A DNA stretch of 64,000 nt from Cyclobacteriaceae bacterium (GCA_028285445.1 JANQPQ010000031.1:1-64000), one strand, 5' to 3'; shown: positions 1-7,892, counted from the stretch's first letter. A program made the numbers and translations. The notes: a model not told the origin generated them from the sequence alone.

Positions 1-39
1 AAAATGAACAAATTCTAACATCGTCATATACTAAGCACA

Positions 40-58
40 GGAGAACTGTTGGGCGGTA
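40..58 (+). repeat. GGAGAACTGTTGGGCGGTA repeat, copy 1
   Basis: A 19-bp sequence, GGAGAACTGTTGGGCGGTA, is found exactly again at 16712-16730 and with one mismatch at 16767-16785. Both other copies lie in the repeat-rich gap before the small membrane protein gene. Near this copy, as near 16690, an AAGCAC tract precedes the repeat, so the shared unit may be longer and degraded. Function unknown. Confidence 0.7.
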
Positions 59-264
59 CGAAACTATAAATACCTTCCTGATAAAAGTCTGCTATGAAAA
101 GCTTAAATGAAATTCATCATCCCCCTATCCCCCTTCTCCTCACACTAGCAGCCCACAAGGGGGAATAGTGCTTTAACCCTTCAACTTCAAATTAGGGGGG
201 GTGGTAGTACAATTAACCCTTCCCCGGTTCTATTCATACCATCTCGTAGCAAGTGATGGTTGAC

Positions 265-331
265 TTCCCAGGCCGAGGTTGTGCCCACAATTGCATAATC
301 GCTTCGGAATTGGCCTGGGAACTCGTTTTTT
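265..331 (+). terminator. Terminator-like hairpin with 10-bp stem
   Basis: Perfect inverted repeat TTCCCAGGCC (265-274) and GGCCTGGGAA (312-321) around a 37-base loop that has its own partial pairing, followed by CTCG and a run of six T. This has the form of a rho-independent terminator on the plus strand, but the gene it would serve lies left of the window or no longer exists. Confidence 0.45.
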
Positions 332-349
332 GGTGGTTTAAATCTGAGT

Positions 350-402
350 AACGGCCACAAATAGAAATCGGTTGGTAAGCGATAATTTGTGGCCGTTCTT
401 TT
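350..402 (+). terminator. Terminator-like hairpin with 13-bp stem
   Basis: Perfect 13-bp stem AACGGCCACAAAT (350-362) with ATTTGTGGCCGTT (385-397), an inner ATCG/CGAT pairing (367-370 with 380-383), then CTTTT. It is the second of three consecutive hairpins. With no gene directly upstream, it may instead be a palindromic repeat or a small structured RNA. Confidence 0.5.
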
Positions 403-431
403 ATTTGGGTGGGTTACTACCTACTTGACTA

Positions 432-501
432 TCAAGCCTTTTTGACTATATTTAAATAACGACAAAGCCACAGTGAGGGATCGCTTTGGCTTTTTTATTT
501 G
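432..501 (+). repeat. Left direct repeat flanking the defence block
   Basis: This roughly 70-bp segment matches 5668-5735 in the same orientation. Both share TCAAG, then TTTGACTATA, then an 18-bp identical block GACAAAGCCACAGTGAGG, and the tail TGGCTTTTTTATTTG, with few substitutions and one indel. The inner part (464-493) forms an imperfect AAAGCC/GGCTTT hairpin followed by T residues. The two copies enclose the OLD-type gene, the SIR2-HerA operon and its small partner, as expected for cassette boundaries or for duplicated terminators. Confidence 0.75.
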
Positions 502-548
502 TATAAATTCTCGTACTGTTGCCTAGTTTACTTAGCAGTCATCTGTTT

Positions 549-2120
549 ATGATAATAAAGTCGGCTCACCTTCACAACGTCATGAGTTTCAAGGAAATCA
601 AACTATCGTTTTCCAGAAATATTAATATCATAATTGGCGACAACAACTCTGGAAAATCTACAATAATTCGGTCGATTGACAGATTACAAGGAGGGAATAT
701 CAACGCCGAAGGGTGGGTAAGAAACGGAGTTAGTCATGGCTATAGCATTTTCAGTTTTGAGGGTGCTAAAGCAACCAAGTACTTCTCTGAAGTAAATAAG
801 GTGTTTATGTTAATCCAGGAGGGCAACATTACCTTGGCTCAAATCCTCAATGCTAGTAATAAGGAACCACGCTTAAGGAACCTTAGTAAACTAAAGTTCA
901 ATGAGGACGGGGAATTTCCTGAAGAAAACCTGAAAAGGTTTGTAAGCTTCTCTGATGAAGAGCCGGACAATGTTCTTTACGCGAGCTACGCCAGACGTGG
1001 ATATTATGAATCTCAAATAAGCAAAGAAAATACTAATCGTATCCGTCAAGATCTTGGTAATCTTAACTCTCGCTTGCAAAAACTTGACAATGGGAATCAT
1101 TACAATCACAAGCCATTCAAAAAAGCGTGTAAGGAAATTCTGGGTTTTGAACCTGGAGTCATTGCATATGGCCGTGGTGGAAATAACCAATTGTCGATTG
1201 GGATTTATACTGACAATACCAATATTATCACGATCAACAATATGGGCCAGGGGGTCACCCATATTTTAGGTCTTTTAACAATTCTGTATACCCAAGATGA
1301 CAACATCATCCTGTTAGAGGAGATTGAAAATGATCTGCACCCTAGAGTGCTGAAGCAACTCCTAAATGTGATTGTTGAGAAATCTCGTAGGAATCAGTTT
1401 ATTATTTCCACACATTCTAATATCGTGCTAAGGCACCTCGGGGCCGTTTCTGGCTCTAGGATTTTCCAGACGTCCTGGAAGATGAGCAAGTATGGGAAAC
1501 AAAGGCTTCCGCTATCGCAAATACAAGAAATAGCCAACACCCCAGAGGCGCGAGTAAAGGTACTGCAAGAAATGGGTTATGATGTCTTGGACTTTGAACT
1601 TTGGCAGGGGTATCTGCTGTTTGAGGAATCAACTTCTGAGTTGATAGTCAGGGAGTATTTAATACCAACGTTTACACCAAAACTTAAAGACAAACTTAGG
1701 ACTGTGGCATCCCAAGGTGTGGATGACATAAGCAATAAGTTTAAGAGTTTTCTAAACTTATTTGTGTTCATACATCTTAGCAATATCTATCACGACAAGG
1801 CCTGGGTGATTGTTGATGGTGACAGCGCAGGTATTAAGGTGATTAATGACCTCAAAAAGACCTTTAATAATTGGAATCCTGACAACTTTATTCACTTAGA
1901 ACTAACCGCTTTCGAGCTGTATTATCCAAGTAGGTTTTCGAGAAAGGTAGATAAGGTTTTGGGAATGTCTAAGGGTATGGAAAAACAAAAAGCAAAAGTG
2001 CAGCTCCGTCAGGAGGTATTAGAATGGGCCAGACATAATGAGAATGCACAAGGGGAATTTCAGAAGTCTGCAGGTGAATTGATTCAAATATTGAAACAAA
2101 TTGAGAGCAGTTTCCACTAA
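549..2120 (+). CDS. OLD-family ATPase with TOPRIM-like nuclease domain
   Basis: The 523-residue protein has an ABC/SMC-type ATPase fold: Walker A GDNNSGKST at about 30-38, a signature-like MGQGV near 232, Walker B LLEEIEND near 254, and the switch histidine in ISTHS near 287. A C-terminal TOPRIM-like part follows, with an acidic LLFEES at about 354 and VDGDSAG at about 421. OLD-family proteins are ATP-regulated nucleases, often in phage defence. The TOPRIM glycine after the glutamate is replaced (FEES), so nuclease activity is not certain. I chose the ATG before IIKSAHLHN; a TTG 30 bases upstream is also open. The gene converges on the HerA gene, 22 bp apart, so it is not in that operon but may belong to the same island. 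Confidence 0.8.
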   Translation: MIIKSAHLHNVMSFKEIKLSFSRNINIIIGDNNSGKSTIIRSIDRLQGGNINAEGWVRNGVSHGYSIFSFEGAKATKYFSEVNKVFMLIQEGNITLAQILNASNKEPRLRNLSKLKFNEDGEFPEENLKRFVSFSDEEPDNVLYASYARRGYYESQISKENTNRIRQDLGNLNSRLQKLDNGNHYNHKPFKKACKEILGFEPGVIAYGRGGNNQLSIGIYTDNTNIITINNMGQGVTHILGLLTILYTQDDNIILLEEIENDLHPRVLKQLLNVIVEKSRRNQFIISTHSNIVLRHLGAVSGSRIFQTSWKMSKYGKQRLPLSQIQEIANTPEARVKVLQEMGYDVLDFELWQGYLLFEESTSELIVREYLIPTFTPKLKDKLRTVASQGVDDISNKFKSFLNLFVFIHLSNIYHDKAWVIVDGDSAGIKVINDLKKTFNNWNPDNFIHLELTAFELYYPSRFSRKVDKVLGMSKGMEKQKAKVQLRQEVLEWARHNENAQGEFQKSAGELIQILKQIESSFH

Positions 2121-2142
2121 GGGTAATTATAATCAGCGTCCA

Positions 2143-4002
2143 TTAATCTAACCAAATCCTCACCATATCTATAGTCTTGTTGTTAGGCTCATGACTAGCT
2201 GCAATTGCATCAATTTTCACAATAACAGGAATTGGAGTAAAAATACCGGCTATTATGCAGGTCCCCGTTGGGAGAACTGGCAAAGTATCGAAAGAGACTT
2301 TATCTAGGTAGGAGACAGTCCTCTCAATAGCAGAAATGTCATTGTTATTTATTAATCGATGTAAAAAGTAATTGTGAAGTTGAGATATTATAGTCGTGGA
2401 AATATCATGTGGCCTCTGGCTTGCAATTGTTAGAAAGACACCAAATTTACGCCCTTCCTTTATGATCTCTTCAAATGTCTCCAGCCGGTAATCCTTCCAG
2501 GTTTCACTTTCTCTTTCAGAAGAGTAGGATAGTATGTTGTGGGCTTCGTCGACAATTATATTCAGTGATTTATTGGGATCAGCCCCCCTGACATTTTTGT
2601 GATCAATGTACAGCTTATGGGACAAGATCAACGGAATTATCTTCCTAACATTGATATTCACTTTGTCAAGGTTTACTACTACGAAATTGCTTTCATCCCA
2701 AATGCTCACGTCATTTGTATTTTCGGTGTCTACCACTCTTTTCAGGTCCTTATGAAAGCTCTTCAGTTTATTAATTGCTGGAGCTATATGTTCATTTTGA
2801 GCCCTATTGGCTAATACGTCACTAATGAGTTGAATGTACAGGAAGGTGATAACTCTTGAAATGAAATCATCTTCGAACTCAAATTCGGCTACCTGCTGGT
2901 AAATAATTGTCTCTTTGATAGCTTCCGGATTTGATTGGAAAAAACCCTCTGATGATTTAGGTACAAACTGATTGCTCTTGTTTAACCATTCAATATCGTC
3001 ATCCAAGTACACCTCCTCGTCATCAACAAATTTGGGAGGTAAGATCTGCCTGAAGTAATCTATCAACAAGTGCGCTCGAATCTTATCCGTCAATTTCAGC
3101 ACTTCCGTTACCCTTTTTCGAAGAATACTAAGAATGTATTGAAGCGGCTCACCTTTCGAATCCACTGATTTATAAAACTTCAGAGCCCGTCGAATAAATG
3201 GCTTTTGAGTTTTCTCTGTTGCATTAGCTAGAATTGAAAACAATTCCTCCTGCAGTAAATCTTCTTCGGTAAATGGCAGTTTATCCTCACCTTCCTCGGT
3301 TCTGGTGGAGAGGTTATAAACCTTTTTATCACTTACTATGCAATCAACGGAGTTGTACTCGCCGTTAAAATCGAACAGGACAAACTTGCTATTCTCTTTG
3401 AATGCCGATTGGTCCTTGAATTTTACAAGCAAGGAACGATAAAGTTTAGCAAGGGTATAAGACTTACCACTACCCGTATTTCCAAATATTCCAATATGGC
3501 TAGCAAAAAGGTTATTTACCCCTATGCTTATAGATTGACCTCTTTCCAAGGCAAGAGTCCCCATATGTAGTGGCGAATCACTTGGTTCTACAAAGTTGTG
3601 AACTAGATCGAATTCGCTTCTGTCCAAGAGGAATGCCTCATTGTCGATCAACGGTAATTCCTTAATTCCTCTTTCGAACCTCTCATCTTGAAAGAACCCA
3701 AGCAACTTGACAACTAAGATTCGACTTATCCGACTCCTTTCCCTCCCATATTTTTCGAATTTCCAATTTTCCTCATCAACGGACTCACTTTCAACTTTTG
3801 CTATTATTGTAATGTAACCCTTATGTATCTTGACATACCCCCCTACCGTTACATTCTTGAGAATATCTCCTTTGTACAGTAGGCTAGACAAATTTTTCTC
3901 CTTGTCTACTTTTATTCTGACTGTCCTCCCTTCTATGGACGTGACATTCCCAACCTTAAAAATTGAGTTCTTTTGAATAGTCTTGTTGACCTTGGTAGAC
4001 AT
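2143..4002 (-). CDS. HerA-type hexameric ATPase of a SIR2-HerA system
   Basis: This 619-residue protein starts with a small beta-rich region (about 10-75) resembling a HAS-barrel, followed by the HerA/FtsK-like motor. It has Walker A GNTGSGKS at 174-181, Walker B IIVDEAH at 482-488, an ASQRP sensor at 528-532 and a candidate arginine finger in FLHRLIN near 549. HerA ATPases form hexamers that act on DNA with a partner nuclease or NADase. The start codon follows the stop of the SIR2 gene directly (TAGATG), indicating translational coupling. SIR2 plus HerA is a known anti-phage pair (also called Nezha) that depletes NAD and/or cuts nucleic acid on infection. The system assignment comes from domains and order, not from a database match. 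Confidence 0.88.
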   Translation of the reverse strand: MSTKVNKTIQKNSIFKVGNVTSIEGRTVRIKVDKEKNLSSLLYKGDILKNVTVGGYVKIHKGYITIIAKVESESVDEENWKFEKYGRERSRISRILVVKLLGFFQDERFERGIKELPLIDNEAFLLDRSEFDLVHNFVEPSDSPLHMGTLALERGQSISIGVNNLFASHIGIFGNTGSGKSYTLAKLYRSLLVKFKDQSAFKENSKFVLFDFNGEYNSVDCIVSDKKVYNLSTRTEEGEDKLPFTEEDLLQEELFSILANATEKTQKPFIRRALKFYKSVDSKGEPLQYILSILRKRVTEVLKLTDKIRAHLLIDYFRQILPPKFVDDEEVYLDDDIEWLNKSNQFVPKSSEGFFQSNPEAIKETIIYQQVAEFEFEDDFISRVITFLYIQLISDVLANRAQNEHIAPAINKLKSFHKDLKRVVDTENTNDVSIWDESNFVVVNLDKVNINVRKIIPLILSHKLYIDHKNVRGADPNKSLNIIVDEAHNILSYSSERESETWKDYRLETFEEIIKEGRKFGVFLTIASQRPHDISTTIISQLHNYFLHRLINNNDISAIERTVSYLDKVSFDTLPVLPTGTCIIAGIFTPIPVIVKIDAIAASHEPNNKTIDMVRIWLD

Positions 4003-5163
4003 CTAGCGGTTGCGGTTGATTTTCTGCCTTAGCGGCTCAAAAACGTACTGGTTCAAATTTTCGAAAGTGAAATTTTCTACTTTCTCTGATAAATCTTCCA
4101 TTTGCTCCTGATCAATAACTTTAATATTATCATTTACTACTCGATGCTTATCTATCCCGAGCGAGGCCTCGATCCTATCTTTTGTCTCAGTGGAAAAGGC
4201 AAAGATTATTATTAGCAGAGTTGGATTTGAGTTTGCCCCTCGGATAGTTATTTCTCGTATGTGCTCATCTGAAAACGAAAATCCCAGCACTATCAAAACT
4301 GTGTTTTCTTTTTCCAGCTCGTTGGCGTAGATCCTAAGCAACTCATAGTGATGCATGTTTAACAGCGTGTTCTTGAACTTATCTTTGGAGGGGTTTACAA
4401 TTTGAATTTCTTCATAGCTTTCGAGCAGTTTCTCAAACTGAGATACCTCAATGGCAGAAGACTTCTTCTTTGCGTTCTTAAGAAGCTGCGCAATTGAATG
4501 TTGCCTCTTAAGAGGCAGAAATTGACCTGAATCCATACTGTCTATTTGGCTCTTAACGTTCTTTAGCTCTTTGAAAGTGGATAAGACAATTCTGTTATCA
4601 AGTATTGACCAGTTAATTGATCCATGAAGCTTGAGAACATTAAAGACAGGAATTTCTGATACATTTTGGAAGTGGGGGCTTGACTTTCGGTAGGATTTTC
4701 TAAAATTACTGAGGTCGAATACTGGTTTCATTCTTCCCTGGAAGCCGTCATTAAACTCCAATGTCAATTCTTCCAAAGCCCTTTCCAGGAACAAGTCTAT
4801 ATTGGTAGTGAATATATTTATTTGCTTGTTTAGCAGGGTGTTATATCTAAAAAGGATTATCTCGTTCACAGATTGCAAGAATTCCTTGTAATTATTGCTG
4901 GTTATGTTGTAATTGGCCTCTTCCTCCTTTGACATCTTGTAGTTCTCAATATTCTTTATCATAACTCCTTCAAAATACTTTTTGTAAATGGAGCCTTTGA
5001 TTAGGAGAAACTCATCATTTCCTGATTCGAAGTGGGAGTCGAGCATTTCCAATTGCGTTTCAATGGCTCCTAACGTAGGAAGGTATGGGCGCGAGAGTCC
5101 AGAGCCGATCAGGAAATTGATGTTAGAGGATTCAATTGCCTCCTTGAGATACTCTATATTCAT
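4003..5163 (-). CDS. SIR2-domain effector of a SIR2-HerA system
   Basis: The 386-residue protein shows the defence-type SIR2 fold: nucleotide-binding GSGLS at 20-24, TTNID at 119-123 (likely catalytic Asn121), LHGS at 179-182 (likely catalytic His180), an NPSK motif near 257-260 and GFSFSDEH at 294-301. Members of this group hydrolyse NAD rather than deacetylate proteins, so activation stops growth of infected cells. All key positions seen are kept, so it should be active. It is coupled to the downstream HerA gene and lies 8 bp after a small upstream gene, so the operon has three genes. Confidence 0.85.
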   Translation of the reverse strand: MNIEYLKEAIESSNINFLIGSGLSRPYLPTLGAIETQLEMLDSHFESGNDEFLLIKGSIYKKYFEGVMIKNIENYKMSKEEEANYNITSNNYKEFLQSVNEIILFRYNTLLNKQINIFTTNIDLFLERALEELTLEFNDGFQGRMKPVFDLSNFRKSYRKSSPHFQNVSEIPVFNVLKLHGSINWSILDNRIVLSTFKELKNVKSQIDSMDSGQFLPLKRQHSIAQLLKNAKKKSSAIEVSQFEKLLESYEEIQIVNPSKDKFKNTLLNMHHYELLRIYANELEKENTVLIVLGFSFSDEHIREITIRGANSNPTLLIIIFAFSTETKDRIEASLGIDKHRVVNDNIKVIDQEQMEDLSEKVENFTFENLNQYVFEPLRQKINRNR

Positions 5164-5171
5164 TCTCTAAA

Positions 5172-5486
5172 TTATTTATACACCACATACAGATAATAAG
5201 TACCTGTGGGTTTCATCTTACCTGCACTACCCTCAATTTCATTGTCATTCTTTGGATGTTCCTTATACTTTTCAATGAAATGACCTTCCAACCTTTCAAT
5301 AAGGCCAGCGTCATTAGAGGAAAGAAGCTCATGGATATGCGTGTACTCCTTTTGATACTCGCTGTCGAATTTCTCATTTAGAGTTTGACCTGTTTTGCCA
5401 ATCTTAAACCTACTTCCTTTCAAGGCTATGTTGTCAATATCCTTCTCAACCTCAGCAGGAAAATTTGTGAAATCTGGATTATTCAT
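5172..5486 (-). CDS. Small protein opening the SIR2-HerA operon, GIY-YIG-like
   Basis: About 104 residues if started at the ATG before NNPDFTNF; a start 14 codons earlier would run into the upstream hairpin. The middle reads FKIGKTGQTLNEKF, followed by an RLEGHFIEKY helix and KNDNE, a pattern resembling GIY-YIG nuclease-fold proteins: the IGKT strand, a conserved Glu in the LE segment and a late Asn. The opening GIY strand is not evident, so the family call is tentative. It ends 8 bp before the SIR2 gene and is probably co-transcribed. It could be a sensor, an accessory nuclease or an inhibitor of the system. Confidence 0.55.
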   Translation of the reverse strand: MNNPDFTNFPAEVEKDIDNIALKGSRFKIGKTGQTLNEKFDSEYQKEYTHIHELLSSNDAGLIERLEGHFIEKYKEHPKNDNEIEGSAGKMKPTGTYYLYVVYK

Positions 5487-5528
5487 AATTTTTGCTTTTA
5501 GTTGGTAACACCCAGTCTTAAAACGCAA

Positions 5529-5562
5529 AAAGCCAAAGCAACCCGTGGGATGCTTTGGCTTT
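5529..5562. terminator. 12-bp stem hairpin before the SIR2-HerA operon
   Basis: Perfect stem AAAGCCAAAGCA (5529-5540) and TGCTTTGGCTTT (5551-5562) with a 10-base loop. On the minus strand it is followed by T5 GCG T4, so it could stop or attenuate transcription about 40 bases before the small gene that opens the operon. Its arms resemble the AAAGCCA/TGGCTTT stem inside the flanking direct repeats. A second inverted repeat, TAACCAC/GTGGTTA, sits at 5606-5631. Confidence 0.45.
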
Positions 5563-5667
5563 CGTCATTTTAAAGATAGGTAAATACTAGGAATAATGTA
5601 TTACTTAACCACTACTAGAGTGGGGTGGTTAGCACCATTTAATGAAACAGCAATACCTTCGTGAGGC

Positions 5668-5735
5668 TCAAGAGTTTTGACTATATTGCAGAACGACAAA
5701 GCCACAGTGAGGAATCGCTGTGGCTTTTTTATTTG
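5668..5735 (+). repeat. Right direct repeat flanking the defence block
   Basis: Second copy of the repeat at 432-501. Here the hairpin is perfect: AAAGCCACAG (5698-5707) with CTGTGGCTTT (5718-5727), then TTT. An open frame runs through it into the next gene, but the repeat is almost certainly non-coding because the left copy carries no matching frame and because a better start with an AGGAA just upstream follows at 5760. Confidence 0.75.
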
Positions 5736-5759
5736 GAACTTTACAAGCGTAAACAGGAA

Positions 5760-6194
5760 ATGGCATATCCCCTCGATCAAGAAATTGAGATTCTGCTCTT
5801 AACCGGATTTTCATGCTCCTATATAATATCTTCCCACCACAGGGGTCATGGCCCCCGCCAAAAGAGTAGATGGACAGTTTCCCGTAAAGCAGAAGTTGAT
5901 TGTTTCGAAGAATCTATGAACAACTTATGGGTGTCTGAAAATTCCGCTTGGGGTATTCTTGTCATTAATGGTACTTTTCAAATTTTGGGGAGGAATAGTA
6001 GACAACAAGCACTGAAATTTGCCAAATTTGTGGATAGTAAGGCTAATGATACCTGGCATGGCTATCCAGCTGACTATTTAAACAAAGCTCAAGACAGGCC
6101 AGCTACCAATATTTTGAAAGCCTGGGTTCTAGATGGTAGAGTCTCGAAATCGCATATGAAAAAAATACGGAGTGGTCAACCATGCAACCTCTAA
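5760..6194 (+). CDS. Unknown 144-residue protein, first gene of a pair
   Basis: I do not recognise this protein. The chosen ATG (MAYPLDQEIE) has AGGAA immediately upstream and lies just past the direct repeat. The protein is soluble: no signal peptide or membrane segment is visible. It has an early SSHHRGHGPRQKSRW stretch rich in His and basic residues, a WGILVINGTFQILG strand pair and a WHGYPADYLN motif before a conserved-looking basic C-terminus. It overlaps the next gene by 13 bases, so the two are translationally coupled. Its position beside the SIR2-HerA block makes a defence or mobile-element role possible, but nothing in the sequence proves it. Confidence 0.6.
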   Translation: MAYPLDQEIEILLLTGFSCSYIISSHHRGHGPRQKSRWTVSRKAEVDCFEESMNNLWVSENSAWGILVINGTFQILGRNSRQQALKFAKFVDSKANDTWHGYPADYLNKAQDRPATNILKAWVLDGRVSKSHMKKIRSGQPCNL

Positions 6195-7456
6195 GTATCG
6201 TAATCAAAGGAGATTATTTTGACTGTCAAATTTACCGTGGCAGATTGTATCTGTGGTGTTTTAATGGCGATTTAGAAGTTTACGATTGGACGAAGATTGT
6301 TCACTCATTCATTAAGCGGGAAACTGATAAGATCGCCATGACATTTAGTTTTCTAGATGGGAATTATCTCTACAAATCATCGCTAATCGAGCTTTTTAGA
6401 GATAGTGATTTCAAAAAGCTTTTACTAAAGAAATTTGATAAAGTCAGTAATAAAAGTTTTGAATTAAGCAAAAGAGCTCTGGGGAATTGCTTGCTCGGTA
6501 CCCAAGATACACCTTCAGGTATCCTGCCTACCGATACCGAAATCTATGGGAATCAGCTTTATTTCATCAATGAAAAAGGCTTATATCGCGGGGCCGCGCA
6601 TAGAGAATTAGCAAATAAGTACTTAGTGAGTTCGAGGCCAAAGAAGTTATGGGACTGCAACCTCCTCTCAATAAAGGCAAATAAATATCCTCAACTAGCT
6701 CTTTCTGCTGGAGACGAGGGATTGTTTGAGTTGAATATGGCAAATAACCAGCCAAGTAACCTAAATAGTGTTGAGAGAGCCGCCCCAATATTTCACCTAA
6801 GCTCTAATCACTCGTCTTTCTCCAACTACACATATTTAGACATATACAATAGCTCCCTGGTGCATCATTCATACCTAGCGCAATTCAAGTGGAACTCAAT
6901 TGAGAATAATGCCGGTCCTCCAAGATTTTCTAGAGATTACGATGGTGAATTGAATGATCAGTTAATATTTAGAAATGGACAAGATAATCATTCAATAAGC
7001 TGGGGAGTTGATGACAAGATATACAAGCCCACTGACAATGGATTTGAAATTGTTAAATACAATCGCAATGCAAAAGTTGAAGATGGCCAAGAGAAATTCC
7101 AAAAGCTAGATTCAGTAACCTTAAGGTCATGGAAAGGGGGCATAATAGGGGGTGGATCAGCTTACTTTGGAGTGATTGTAGAATGTGACAACGCATTAGT
7201 TGTCATCCTAAGTAATGGGGATATTAAGACAATACCCGGCCCAATAACTAGATGGAGAGTATACCCTAGATCTTTAAACTATGAGAATCATCTACATGTA
7301 ATACTTGAAGACAGAGTGGAAATACACTCTTTCAATCATGATTACTTTACCGATCAGCGGTCAAAGCAATTCGGCATTCAATTCAAAAACACTTATTGGA
7401 AAGGAAGGTCCAGTCCCAGCTACTTTGAGGACACGGATGAAAGCCTTTTTACTTAG
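6182..7456 (+). CDS. Unknown 424-residue soluble protein, second gene of a pair
   Basis: I do not recognise this protein. It starts inside the end of the preceding gene and has no signal peptide or membrane helix. The pattern of short beta-strands with aromatic residues (for example GRLYLWCFNGDLEVYDW at about 20-36, EIYGNQLYFINEKGLYRG in the middle, and GGGSAYFGVIVE later) suggests a beta-propeller-like cytoplasmic protein. No enzyme motif stands out. The pair has lower G+C than most downstream genes, like the defence block beside it, which suggests shared acquisition. Confidence 0.6.
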   Translation: MQPLSIVIKGDYFDCQIYRGRLYLWCFNGDLEVYDWTKIVHSFIKRETDKIAMTFSFLDGNYLYKSSLIELFRDSDFKKLLLKKFDKVSNKSFELSKRALGNCLLGTQDTPSGILPTDTEIYGNQLYFINEKGLYRGAAHRELANKYLVSSRPKKLWDCNLLSIKANKYPQLALSAGDEGLFELNMANNQPSNLNSVERAAPIFHLSSNHSSFSNYTYLDIYNSSLVHHSYLAQFKWNSIENNAGPPRFSRDYDGELNDQLIFRNGQDNHSISWGVDDKIYKPTDNGFEIVKYNRNAKVEDGQEKFQKLDSVTLRSWKGGIIGGGSAYFGVIVECDNALVVILSNGDIKTIPGPITRWRVYPRSLNYENHLHVILEDRVEIHSFNHDYFTDQRSKQFGIQFKNTYWKGRSSPSYFEDTDESLFT

Positions 7457-7572
7457 CCTCAAATTTCCTCTATTCCGGTTCGTGGTCGCACACATACAAG
7501 CAATCGATTACTTGTAATATGACTCTTTCCGTCAACCGGCACTTTCCCCTAACAAAAAAAACTGGAAGTCCC

Positions 7573-7660
7573 CTACCCCTTCCCTCTTAACCGCCTCACA
7601 ATAGCATCCGTAGTAACCTCGGTGCAGTCGCTCGCGTCCACTATTTTCTCAATTTTCCGA
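7573..7660 (-). pseudogene. Duplicated C-terminal fragment of the adjacent small gene
   Basis: On the minus strand this stretch encodes TEVTTDAIVRRLRGKG and a stop, nearly the same as the end of the neighbouring 67-residue protein (DQVTTDAIVKRLKG). The DNA at 7589-7619 and 7672-7702 is an imperfect direct repeat. The copy is out of frame with the upstream gene and has no start of its own, so it looks like the remnant of a tandem duplication. Confidence 0.5.
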
Positions 7661-7661
7661 C

Positions 7662-7865
7662 CTACCCCTTCAACCGCTTCACAATAGCATCTGTCGTGAC
7701 TTGATCTAAACCATCAAGACAGTTAGCGAGTAGCGCTTCATAGATGGCCAACCTCCCTCGGAGACTGTTTATCTTCTCCGTTGTTTGCAGGGCTTGCTTA
7801 ATCTTAGCTTTGCGAATGCCTTTGGAAATGGAAAGGTAGGGTCGGTGGCGGCGGACATATTTCAT
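7662..7865 (-). CDS. Small basic protein divergent from XRE regulator
   Basis: A 67-residue, strongly basic, probably helical protein (KYVRRHRPYL, then IRKAKIKQALQTTEKINSLRGRLAIYEALLANCLDGL). No known family recognised. It is divergent from an XRE-type regulator and shares a 77-bp control region with it that holds a perfect palindrome, so it may be the regulator's target, and the pair could be a toxin-antitoxin-like or plasmid-type control unit. Its C-terminal codons are duplicated just downstream. Confidence 0.55.
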   Translation of the reverse strand: MKYVRRHRPYLSISKGIRKAKIKQALQTTEKINSLRGRLAIYEALLANCLDGLDQVTTDAIVKRLKG

Positions 7866-7892
7866 AATTGAATATTCAAAGAAAATTTAAAT

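Larger units (their letters stand above)
1..548. other. Gene-free left end with hairpins and repeats
   Basis: No convincing gene lies here. The stretch holds one copy of a 19-bp repeat near its start, C-rich and G-rich tracts around 120-200, three successive inverted repeats each followed by a T-rich run, and the left copy of the direct repeat that reappears past the SIR2-HerA operon. The layout looks like an assembly of terminators or palindromic repeats at the edge of an accessory island. This is read from the sequence; the island interpretation is inference. Confidence 0.6.

Noticed and set aside
5601..5636. ACTTAAC/GTTAGCA hairpin considered as an integron attC site
   Set aside because: The right end does not fit GTTRRRY and the element is far too short; no integrase gene is in view.
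5661..5759. Upstream extension of the first unknown cassette gene
   Set aside because: It would translate the direct repeat and its terminator hairpin; the left copy has no matching frame.
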